The position numbers were made by a program, and so were the translations under genes. A stretch of DNA of 5,725 nt from Methanobacteriota archaeon (GTDB taxonomy: Archaea; Thermoplasmatota; Poseidoniia; Poseidoniales; Poseidoniaceae): positions 1 to 5,725 of the forward strand of contig JAAZUV010000098.1 of NCBI GenBank assembly GCA_018623995.1. The letters are read 5' to 3'. The notes beneath the pieces were generated by a model. That model was not told the origin of the DNA. It was given only the letters and a program-made list of their open reading frames with translations, and ran no database searches. Shown in pieces: positions 1-5,725 of this stretch (position 1 is the stretch's first letter; the number at the start of each line of letters is the position of its first letter).

Positions 1-936
1 GCTCGACCAGGTGCACTTGCAGCAACCTTGGCCATGGTCTTCTTCCCACTGTTTGCTCTTGGCGGATACTTCACTTCCCTTGACGTCTTCATCGGCCTCG
101 GGGCTTTGAACGACATGGCAGCCACTGTCGATATCGGCTTCATGTGGACCGTTGGAGGACTCATGGCGGTTGCTTGTGTAGCCGAATCGTATCCACTTGC
201 AGGAAACCGACAACTTGCATCTCCGTCTTCAGCCTCTCTCTCAACGATGTTGATCGCCTTTGGTGGCGTCACCTCAACCGTCGCCAAACTCATGGGCGAC
301 TTCACAGAAAAAGCACTTCTTGACTCAGGAAGCGAAGATGTAGTCATGACCGATGGTGGATTCAGCCTCACTGCAGCAGTTCTATTCTACTTTGGCTCCA
401 TTGGTGTTATTCTTCTCTTCCTCAACCTCATTCGAACATCTGTTGGTGGTATCAAGGTCGATACATCCGTTTCCACAGTTTCCGATATCTCCCGCTATTC
501 TGTTCAGCGTGGTGAAACTTCGATTCGTAAGCTCCTTCAGCGAGGCGTTGGTGTTGACACCATTCTCGTGGTTGGTGCAGATGTCGAGGATGAAGGTGGC
601 ATGACCATCATCGATGTATCATCGACACTTCACAACGATGAAATCGATGAGTTCCCGGTCGAGAAGAACGAATTGGAAATGTTGTCCGATTATCTTGCTA
701 AGAAGGACATGAGCATCTTCGAATTTTTCCGCTCCATCGACCTCGATGATTCTGGTCTCATCGACGGATACGAACTCCAACAAGCGCTACGCGGTGCCGA
801 CATTGCAGATCTGCCCCCGTGGGACATTGCCAAGTTGATGGAATTCATCGATCTCGATGGCGACGGCCGAGTCAACCTCCCTGAGCTTGACATCGCTATT
901 GCCCGTATCCGCTCCGGCGTTACTGAAGAAGAGTGA
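1..936 (+). CDS. Membrane protein with C-terminal EF-hand pair, 5' partial
   Basis: The frame is open from base 1, so the true start lies left of the window; 311 residues are visible. Numbering from base 1, hydrophobic stretches lie at about residues 5-24, 43-61, 80-97 and 121-144, suggesting a multi-pass membrane N-terminal half. A soluble region follows. The C-terminus carries two canonical EF-hand loops: residues 247-258 (D-x-D-x-S-G-x-I-x-x-x-E, bases 739-774) and 284-295 (D-x-D-x-D-G-x-V-x-x-x-E, bases 850-885). Their start-to-start spacing of 37 residues is normal for an EF-hand pair, and all metal-ligand positions are filled, so Ca2+ binding is likely. The gene ends 18 bases before ychF and may share its transcript. 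I do not recognise the membrane family. A calcium-responsive channel, transporter or sensor is possible, but only the EF-hands and membrane character are supported. The soluble domain probably faces the cytoplasm, but topology is unproven. Confidence 0.85.
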   Translation, partial: ARPGALAATLAMVFFPLFALGGYFTSLDVFIGLGALNDMAATVDIGFMWTVGGLMAVACVAESYPLAGNRQLASPSSASLSTMLIAFGGVTSTVAKLMGDFTEKALLDSGSEDVVMTDGGFSLTAAVLFYFGSIGVILLFLNLIRTSVGGIKVDTSVSTVSDISRYSVQRGETSIRKLLQRGVGVDTILVVGADVEDEGGMTIIDVSSTLHNDEIDEFPVEKNELEMLSDYLAKKDMSIFEFFRSIDLDDSGLIDGYELQQALRGADIADLPPWDIAKLMEFIDLDGDGRVNLPELDIAIARIRSGVTEEE

Positions 937-940
937 AAGC

Positions 941-944
941 GAGG
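941..944 (+). promoter_or_regulatory. Shine-Dalgarno-like site for ychF
   Basis: GAGG lies 10 bases before the GTG start at 955, inside the 18-base gap after the upstream stop codon. It is weak and slightly distant, but it fits the GTG start that protein similarity also picks. Confidence 0.45.
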
Positions 945-954
945 CGGTTGAACC

Positions 955-2229
955 GTGCGTATTGGATTGGTTGGAAAACCAAATGTCGGCAAATCGACGT
1001 TTTTTGCTGCTTCAACATTGATTCCTGTTGATATTGCGAATTATCCATTCTGTACCATTGAACCAAATGTTGGATTCTCATTCATACCAAGCCGGCAACC
1101 ATGCCCATGCGGAACATTGCGAAAGCGTCTCGAGGAAGACGGCCGGGCCCAACTAAGCGATGATCGAGGGGGGAGCATCTGCTCACCTCGAACAGGTTCC
1201 TGTGAGGGTCATCAGCGCTATGTTCCATGCATGCTGGTCGATGTAGCAGGACTTGTACCAGGAGCGAGCCAAGGGCGTGGACGTGGCAATGCTTTCCTTT
1301 CCGATTTAGCAGAGTGTGATGCCTTGATCCAAGTCATTGATGTTGCAGGAACAACAGATATTGAAGGAAATCCGACGGGAATCAAAGCAACAAAAGAACA
1401 AGCCATCGAACAAGCACTTGCCGAAGTAGAATTCCTTACTGGTGAACTTGATGCTTGGATTCTTGGCTTGGTCAAAGACGGCTGGTCGAGAGGGGCGCGT
1501 CGAATTCAAGCAGAAGGTGTCAAAGGATTCACTCAGTTTTTGCAAGAGCGTCTTTCAGGATTGGGTGCAACCGACCAGATATGCCAACGTTCGTTTGACG
1601 CCTTTGCACAACAGCATCAAGACATGACATCTCCATGGGATTGGTCGGATGACGTTCTCATGCTTCTTGCCTCTTCCATCCGCAAGCACCTCTTTCCAAT
1701 TTTCATTGCAGGAAACAAAGCGGATCTTGCACCTGAAGGTGTTCTCGAACACTTGCAAAGCGTCCTTCTTTCGTTCACGCCATGTTCTGCAGAAACAGAA
1801 CTTGCATTACGACAAGCAGGGAAAGCGGGCTTCATCACATATGTTGCAGGTGATTCGACATTCAAGTTGAACGAAGATCAGCCAATGAGCGAGGCTCAAC
1901 AGAAAGGGCTCTCAGTACTGGCCGAGCGAGTCGAGAAATTACAAGGAACTGGACTCATCAAGTTGCTTGATCAGGTTCTCTTCGATGAACTTCAACGTAT
2001 TGTCGTATATCCCGTTCAGGACGAAAGTCAATGGACAGATGGGGATGGTAACGTGCTTCCAGATGCCCTTGTTGTTCAAGATGGAATACAAGCGAAACAA
2101 GTCGCTTACAAGGTACATTCCGATCTCGGTGATGGCTTCATCAAAGGTGTTGACGGGCGTACTCGTCGAATCGTTGGGGCTGATCATGAACTCTCCGATG
2201 GAGATGTTCTGAGAATCCACTCAAAGTGA
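955..2229 (+). CDS. ychF: YchF/OLA1-type translation-associated GTPase, archaeal subfamily
   Basis: This is a P-loop NTPase of the Obg/YchF group, a cytoplasmic protein whose homologues bind ribosomes. Visible motifs: G1 GKPNVGKST at residues 7-15, YPFCTIEPNVG at 30-40 (the family's switch I region), G3 DVAGLVPGA at 96-104 with a hydrophobic Leu where Ras-like GTPases have the catalytic Gln, G4 NKAD at 254-257, and a likely G5 CSA at 277-279. A TGS domain fills roughly residues 340-424. Bacterial and eukaryotic YchF/OLA1 carry NxxE at G4 and prefer ATP; NKxD predicts GTP preference, as in the archaeal branch. Cys50, Cys52, Cys76 and Cys83 sit in the archaeal-type insert between switch I and G3; the stretch between the two Cys pairs looks longer than I remember from archaeal relatives. 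At 424 residues it is somewhat longer than the roughly 390-400 usual for the group. The GTG start puts the P-loop at the normal distance from the N-terminus. Confidence 0.95.
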   Translation: MRIGLVGKPNVGKSTFFAASTLIPVDIANYPFCTIEPNVGFSFIPSRQPCPCGTLRKRLEEDGRAQLSDDRGGSICSPRTGSCEGHQRYVPCMLVDVAGLVPGASQGRGRGNAFLSDLAECDALIQVIDVAGTTDIEGNPTGIKATKEQAIEQALAEVEFLTGELDAWILGLVKDGWSRGARRIQAEGVKGFTQFLQERLSGLGATDQICQRSFDAFAQQHQDMTSPWDWSDDVLMLLASSIRKHLFPIFIAGNKADLAPEGVLEHLQSVLLSFTPCSAETELALRQAGKAGFITYVAGDSTFKLNEDQPMSEAQQKGLSVLAERVEKLQGTGLIKLLDQVLFDELQRIVVYPVQDESQWTDGDGNVLPDALVVQDGIQAKQVAYKVHSDLGDGFIKGVDGRTRRIVGADHELSDGDVLRIHSK

Positions 2230-2233
2230 GTAT

Positions 2234-2620
2234 TCAGTGTCCTTTTGGACGTTCGTAGTCTGGCGTAAGTCGAGCAAGTGTGCTGGAATACTTTGCTGCA
2301 CTTGTGAAAAACAGCACAACAGAAGCGAGTGTGAGCAATGCCAACATGATCAACATGTACCATCCCCAAGGGTCGATACTGCGAACAGTCGTGATGTAGA
2401 GTCCCCACAACACAGTGAGGTAAAGGAAGGGACGATATCGACGAGTAACGGTGCTCAGTCGAGCAGACTTCAATGTGTCATCGTAGAGGTTCGCAGCCTC
2501 ATCCTTGCTGACGTAACCGTGCTCAACGCCACAGCGGGAACAAACCTGGGTATTGGGGCCATTTCCATGGATGAAAAACTCACGAGGATATGTTCCTGAG
2601 CAGAGTCGACAGATAGGCAT
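2234..2620 (-). CDS. Small zinc-ribbon protein with two membrane helices
   Basis: This 128-residue protein is of unrecognised family. The N-terminus has two CxxC knuckles (Cys4/Cys7 and Cys27/Cys30), the pattern of a zinc ribbon. A polar linker with basic residues (about 50-64) leads to two hydrophobic segments at about 65-79 and 86-108, separated by a short turn containing Asp-Pro-Trp-Gly. A basic, polar tail ends the chain. The likely product is a hairpin membrane protein with a cytoplasmic zinc-binding head; zinc binding is inferred from spacing only. The start is the ATG at 2620: it places the first CxxC right at the N-terminus and has GAGG 7 bases upstream. It lies 49 bases downstream of the pabBA stop on the same strand, so read-through transcription is possible. 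It converges on ychF with a four-base gap. Its role is unknown, and nothing ties it to PABA synthesis. Confidence 0.8.
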   Translation of the reverse strand: MPICRLCSGTYPREFFIHGNGPNTQVCSRCGVEHGYVSKDEAANLYDDTLKSARLSTVTRRYRPFLYLTVLWGLYITTVRSIDPWGWYMLIMLALLTLASVVLFFTSAAKYSSTLARLTPDYERPKGH

Positions 2621-2627
2621 CTTCTTC

Positions 2628-2631
2628 CCTC
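2628..2631 (-). promoter_or_regulatory. Shine-Dalgarno site for the zinc-ribbon gene
   Basis: On the minus strand GAGG lies 7 bases before the ATG at 2620, in the 49-base gap after pabBA. It supports this start and independent translation initiation. No convincing TATA/BRE promoter is visible in so short a gap. Confidence 0.5.
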
Positions 2632-2669
2632 ATTCCCTGCCAATGTCTGCCGTCATTTCAACCATGCGC

Positions 2670-4865
2670 TCAATACTCTAGGAAATTTGAGAGGATTTTG
2701 ATACCAGATGGGCTTCCAACTGATTCAGGATGGAATTGCACACCATACACAGGTGCTTGGTTTGAGTGCAATGCTAGCACGAGCGATTTTGTATCATCTG
2801 TTGCATCAACAACGATGGTTGGGTGTGCAAGCAGATCTGCTGTGAGCAATGTCAATGAATTGTACCTCGTCATTGAAACATCTTTAATCCCTTCAAACAA
2901 GCCGCTCTGATTGTGGATACACTTGACAGGCGTACCATGAACAGGCCCTATTGGACTTGGAACCAATTCGAATCCAGATGCTAACCCAATCGCCTGATGT
3001 CCTAAGCAGATGCCAAGCAGCGGGGGGGTTTGTCCCTGAAGCGATAACGATGCGAAATCCATGGTGAGTTGACTGTCTTGTGGCCAACCAGGACCCGGCC
3101 CGAGAATGATGTGCGATGGTTGCAATTCGTCAATGAGTTGTAGAGCAGATGACTTTGTTTTGCCCCGTCCTGAAACGATGTTTACATGATGCCCAAGTCC
3201 ACAAATACTGTGTGCAATGTTGTAGGTGAAGGAATCGAGATTGTCGATGAGAAGAACTGCATTTTTCTCAAATGTATCTGTGTGAATGGCCGCTTGGGTT
3301 GTGTTGTTGCTTTGATTGCTCTCGAGTGGAAGTGGATGAATGGCCAAGCTCTTGACAGGATTGGATTGGGCAGCCTCATCCAACCACCCACACGATCGTA
3401 GTAGCGCATTTGCTTTCCATTTCGCTTCAGCAACCTCGGACTTTGGATTGGATTCAATGGTAATCCCCCCTCCTGCTGTGACGCGTGAATACCATCCCTC
3501 TCCCTCCTTTCGAAGTTCAGCGGTTCGGATCAGAATGTTCCAAGATGAGCATCCGGTTGATGGATCGAACCATCCCATCGACCCAGTCCAGAACGATCGT
3601 GGTCGTCGCTCCAATTCATCGATTGCAGCACATACAACCGTTCTCGGACAACCTGTAATTGAACCACCAGGAAACACATTCTCGATGCAATCGAAGACGT
3701 CCACGTGATCATCCAACTTACCCTTAATTCGGGAAACGAGATGCTGGACCTCAGCATATGCTTCGACATCAAATCGGTCCACCCAGACCTGGTTTGGTTT
3801 GGAAATCCGGCCAACATCGTTCCGCATCAAATCAACCAACATTCGATGTTCGGCGCGCTCCTTGCGATCCGAAATCATGTCTTCGCGCAGGAGCAATTCT
3901 TCAGCATCCGATGCTCCTCGAGGGGCAGTCCCTTTGATTGGTGCAGTCGTGATGATCCCATCGTTTGTAGTAAGGAGTGATTCAGGTGATGCAGATACGA
4001 GTGAGAAACCCTCATCTTTCATATGTACAAAACCAGAATATGGTGCAGGATTCGAAGCAATGGAGTGAGAGAAGACCGTCCAAGGTTCGGATTGTATTTC
4101 ACCTTCCCAGGTACGGCCAAAGTTCAGTTGGTACAACTGACCATCAACGATTGCAGAATGGACTCTGCGAACGATTTCTTCATGCTCTTCATCCGTGCAC
4201 GTCGAGGTGGGCTTGTGACTTAGACGAACAGTTGGAGAGGGATACTCCAGTAGATCCCTTTCAAGGGCATCTCGAACGTTCGCTTCCCAGCCAGTATCTG
4301 TTGAAAGAACAACGAGAGAATCGGAACGCTTCTGGTGAACGATGCAGTGATGGATTTCCCACAACACACACAATAACTCACCCTCCTGTGGAAGATGTTG
4401 TAGTCGGATTGGCTGGGTGAGTTGCAATAAATCATAAGAGAGGGCTCCAGTCCAAAATGGACCGACAAAAGGTATCGATTCGGGAAAGGTTCCTCGAAAG
4501 CCCGAATCGCTTTTCGAACACAACTGTCTCAAACCATCTGCTAGGGATGCAGTTGTTGCTGAAGCATCCAACTTCCACTGAGTTCCGTCCCAAGTCTCCC
4601 GTTCAAACAGAAACGGGGCAGAATCGACCAATTTGGTTTCCCCAGAAAGAGGAGAGTGTTTCTTCACAGCCTCGACAATATCTGTTGAAGGTTGTCGGAT
4701 AACAACGCGTCGAGCCGGTGGTCCGCACAGCAATGAAAACTGCGAAAGGTGGCTGGTTGGGCCTGCTGAGACCAACATAACTTCGTCGGGTCCGCCATGT
4801 TGACCTGCCTTCTCTCCAAGAAGGCCTTGTTCGATCAGGTGATGACGGATTTGTTCAAGCAACAT
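2670..4865 (-). CDS. pabBA: Fused aminodeoxychorismate synthase, PabB-PabA
   Basis: The enzyme makes 4-amino-4-deoxychorismate from chorismate and glutamine, the first step to PABA. Length is 731 residues. The N-terminal chorismate-binding domain (to about 500) shows PFVGPFWTGALSYDL at 132-146, YQLNF at 245-249, SASPES at 291-296, PIKGT at 309-313, then KERAEHRMLVDLMRND (335-350) and FPGGSITGCPR (398-408). Lys311 in PIKGT is the PabB hallmark; anthranilate synthase (TrpE) has Ala there. Glu295 lies 16 residues before it, the same spacing as Glu258/Lys274 of E. coli PabB. A polar linker at about 505-535 leads to a class I glutamine amidotransferase domain (537-731) with LLIDNLDSFTYN, GPGPG, GICLGHQ (nucleophile Cys620) and the FHPES site (His712, Glu714), so the triad is complete. 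The ATG at 4865 is chosen for its GGAGGT site 8 bases upstream. A longer in-frame start at 4973 would add 36 residues that merely overlap pabC. The main alternative, a TrpE-TrpG fusion, is disfavoured by Lys311 and by the pabC neighbour. Confidence 0.92.
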   Translation of the reverse strand: MLLEQIRHHLIEQGLLGEKAGQHGGPDEVMLVSAGPTSHLSQFSLLCGPPARRVVIRQPSTDIVEAVKKHSPLSGETKLVDSAPFLFERETWDGTQWKLDASATTASLADGLRQLCSKSDSGFRGTFPESIPFVGPFWTGALSYDLLQLTQPIRLQHLPQEGELLCVLWEIHHCIVHQKRSDSLVVLSTDTGWEANVRDALERDLLEYPSPTVRLSHKPTSTCTDEEHEEIVRRVHSAIVDGQLYQLNFGRTWEGEIQSEPWTVFSHSIASNPAPYSGFVHMKDEGFSLVSASPESLLTTNDGIITTAPIKGTAPRGASDAEELLLREDMISDRKERAEHRMLVDLMRNDVGRISKPNQVWVDRFDVEAYAEVQHLVSRIKGKLDDHVDVFDCIENVFPGGSITGCPRTVVCAAIDELERRPRSFWTGSMGWFDPSTGCSSWNILIRTAELRKEGEGWYSRVTAGGGITIESNPKSEVAEAKWKANALLRSCGWLDEAAQSNPVKSLAIHPLPLESNQSNNTTQAAIHTDTFEKNAVLLIDNLDSFTYNIAHSICGLGHHVNIVSGRGKTKSSALQLIDELQPSHIILGPGPGWPQDSQLTMDFASLSLQGQTPPLLGICLGHQAIGLASGFELVPSPIGPVHGTPVKCIHNQSGLFEGIKDVSMTRYNSLTLLTADLLAHPTIVVDATDDTKSLVLALHSNQAPVYGVQFHPESVGSPSGIKILSNFLEY

Positions 4866-5622
4866 GACTCCAAACCTCCTCCCAATTGTCAGGATTGTTG
4901 TAGTTATCGTCAAGGATATTGACACACATATCGAACAAGCGAGTGCTCCCATCACCAATTGGTTCATTGTCAATGGAGTCGATTTTCAAAACACCAACTC
5001 CGCTACCAACAGCAACTGCTTCAACACATCGTGCAACGAGTCGTTCGTTCAAGTTGCCTTGTTGAAGATGGAATCCTGCTTCAAGAATTGAGTCATGAAT
5101 CGCCTTGAGTGTAATCGATGAGACGGAACTGTTTGCATGACTCACCCAAACCACTCCATCCTCATCCAAGACAAGAGGTGTACATCGATCACCATCAACG
5201 ATGGAGTAGTCGTGGACCATGAGCGCTAAATCAGCTCCTCTTTGTTCAGCATCATTTCGAGCTTCGATGTATGCTCCCCACGCACCGTGCTTTGTTCCCG
5301 CAACACGTGGAGGCCAAACTGGGCTTGGAACCGTTATGGCATCGATTGCTTCGTTCTCAATTGTGAATGGCCGATATGCAACATTGAGTTCAGAGTCTTT
5401 TGAACATTCGATGCGAACCAGGCCTTGGGATATCTGTGGAGGATTCATTTGAAGAAGTTCAACGAACGATTCCCGTTTGATATTGCTCTCATCAATCCTC
5501 AATTTTGCTGCATGGTCAAGCATACGTGCGAGGTGATGGTCGAATAAGAACAGTCCACGCTCTTGAGAGAATCTCATGGTTGTGAACACAGAAGAACGAG
5601 GACTCGGGTTCACCTCGCTCAT
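4855..5622 (-). CDS. pabC: Aminodeoxychorismate lyase, PLP fold type IV
   Basis: PabC cleaves 4-amino-4-deoxychorismate to PABA and pyruvate using PLP. Length is 255 residues from ATG 5622. The segment FTTMRF followed by LFLFDHHLARML near the N-terminus matches the (F/E)TTxR...HLxRL block of class IV aminotransferase-like enzymes. Lys111 in GTKHGAWGAY is the probable Schiff-base lysine. Asp143 (IVDGDRCTP) sits 32 residues later, where the family normally has a Glu contacting the PLP ring nitrogen. The N-terminus lacks about 20-25 residues found in free-standing bacterial PabC and resembles the short lyase domain of PabB-PabC fusion proteins. A GTG at 5640 could add six residues; ATG 5622 is preferred for its AAGGA at 6 bases. 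An in-frame stop at 5662-5664 rules out a much longer form. The 3' end overlaps pabBA by 11 bases, so the pair forms an operon. A D-amino-acid or branched-chain aminotransferase is possible by fold, but context argues for PabC. Confidence 0.87.
   Translation of the reverse strand: MSEVNPSPRSSVFTTMRFSQERGLFLFDHHLARMLDHAAKLRIDESNIKRESFVELLQMNPPQISQGLVRIECSKDSELNVAYRPFTIENEAIDAITVPSPVWPPRVAGTKHGAWGAYIEARNDAEQRGADLALMVHDYSIVDGDRCTPLVLDEDGVVWVSHANSSVSSITLKAIHDSILEAGFHLQQGNLNERLVARCVEAVAVGSGVGVLKIDSIDNEPIGDGSTRLFDMCVNILDDNYNNPDNWEEVWSHVA
4874..4879 (-). promoter_or_regulatory. Strong Shine-Dalgarno site for pabBA inside pabC
   Basis: On the minus strand GGAGGT lies 8 bases before the ATG at 4865, within the last codons of pabC. 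It is the strongest such site in the window, fixes the pabBA start, and fits translational coupling with pabC, whose stop lies just past that ATG. Confidence 0.8.
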
Positions 5623-5628
5623 GGCCTG

Positions 5629-5633
5629 TCCTT
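5629..5633 (-). promoter_or_regulatory. Shine-Dalgarno site for pabC
   Basis: On the minus strand AAGGA lies 6 bases before ATG 5622. A competing AAGG lies 5 bases before the GTG at 5640, so the choice of start is likely but not certain. Confidence 0.5.
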
Positions 5634-5661
5634 GGCACACTATGCCTTGAGCATCACGGTA

Positions 5662-5725
5662 TCACAGCAAGTCATCAAGGAAGGATGTGTCAATACCAGA
5701 TTTGGATGGTTGCTGAGGCGTTCCA
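5662..5725 (-). CDS. Possible C-terminal tail of an upstream gene, partial
   Basis: One minus-strand frame is open from the right edge to a TGA at 5662-5664 and encodes about 20 residues ending in SGIDTSFLDDLL. A polar, Gln/Pro/Ser-rich stretch closing with an acidic, leucine-rich end is typical of a real C-terminus, but 20 codons cannot prove coding. If real, the gene ends 39 bases before pabC ATG 5622 (21 before GTG 5640) and could lead the same operon. No function can be assigned. Otherwise this stretch is simply the leader of pabC; no clear archaeal promoter was recognised in it. Confidence 0.35.
   Translation of the reverse strand, partial: GTPQQPSKSGIDTSFLDDLL

Noticed and set aside
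690..992. Open minus-strand frame of about 100 codons opposite the EF-hand region
   Set aside because: It is antisense to a well-supported coding region, rich in Ser/Pro/Arg as expected of a shadow frame, and has no recognisable motif.
2217..2230. Small inverted repeat around the ychF stop codon (CACT...AGTG)
   Set aside because: The stem is only four bases, has no T tract after it, and is expected by chance; it is not a credible terminator.
2237..2599. Open plus-strand frame of 120 codons opposite the zinc-ribbon gene
   Set aside because: The minus-strand reading has a CxxC pair, clean membrane helices and a Shine-Dalgarno site; the plus-strand reading has none of these.
3021..3028. Run of seven G bases within the PabA domain, a possible frameshift site or sequencing error
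   Set aside because: The frame continues through it with the expected amidotransferase motifs on both sides, so no frameshift is indicated.
3977..4420. Open plus-strand frame of 147 codons opposite pabBA
   Set aside because: It is antisense to conserved PabB motifs, and its translation shows no domain or plausible hydrophobic pattern.
4866..4973. A 36-residue hydrophobic N-terminal extension of the PabB-PabA frame that looks like a signal peptide or membrane anchor
   Set aside because: It is pabC sequence read in another frame. The GGAGGT site and the cytoplasmic enzyme family both favour the ATG at 4865.
5641..5725. Possible 5' extension of pabC to supply the missing N-terminal strands
   Set aside because: An in-frame TGA at 5662-5664 interrupts it, and the residues beyond do not resemble a PabC N-terminus.

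Overview
The window looks like a compact fragment of archaeal chromosome, most plausibly from a planktonic euryarchaeote such as Marine Group II (Poseidoniales). The strongest evidence for Archaea is a YchF-type GTPase with the archaeal cysteine-containing insert and an NKxD guanine-recognition motif. The assignment to Marine Group II is an inference from gene content and style (moderate GC, EF-hand membrane protein, tight packing, Shine-Dalgarno sites ahead of most genes). It was not tested by any search.

Layout. The plus strand carries two genes: a membrane protein cut off at the left edge that ends in a paired EF-hand calcium-binding module (1-936), and, 18 bases later, the YchF-like GTPase (955-2229). 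The minus strand carries, in transcription order, the possible last codons of an unknown gene (about 5725-5662), pabC (5622-4855), a fused pabB-pabA gene (4865-2670) and a small zinc-ribbon membrane protein (2620-2234). The two groups converge tail to tail at 2229/2234 with four bases between them. There is no gene-free stretch over 300 bases. No tRNA, rRNA, CRISPR array, insertion sequence or long repeat was seen.

How the genes work together. The minus-strand pair encodes the whole route from chorismate to 4-aminobenzoate (PABA). The fused PabB-PabA protein supplies glutamine amidotransferase and aminodeoxychorismate synthase in one chain. PabC, a PLP-dependent lyase, removes pyruvate. The reading frames overlap by 11 bases, and a strong Shine-Dalgarno site for the fusion lies inside the end of pabC, so the two are probably translationally coupled. 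PABA would feed folate or a related pterin cofactor; which one cannot be told from here. The zinc-ribbon protein may be co-transcribed but has no evident link to PABA. YchF belongs to translation, and its upstream neighbour is an unrecognised membrane protein.

I see no clearly new multi-gene system. The most notable points are the PabB-then-PabA domain order, a PabC with a short N-terminus and Asp in place of a conserved PLP-binding Glu, and the EF-hand membrane protein.
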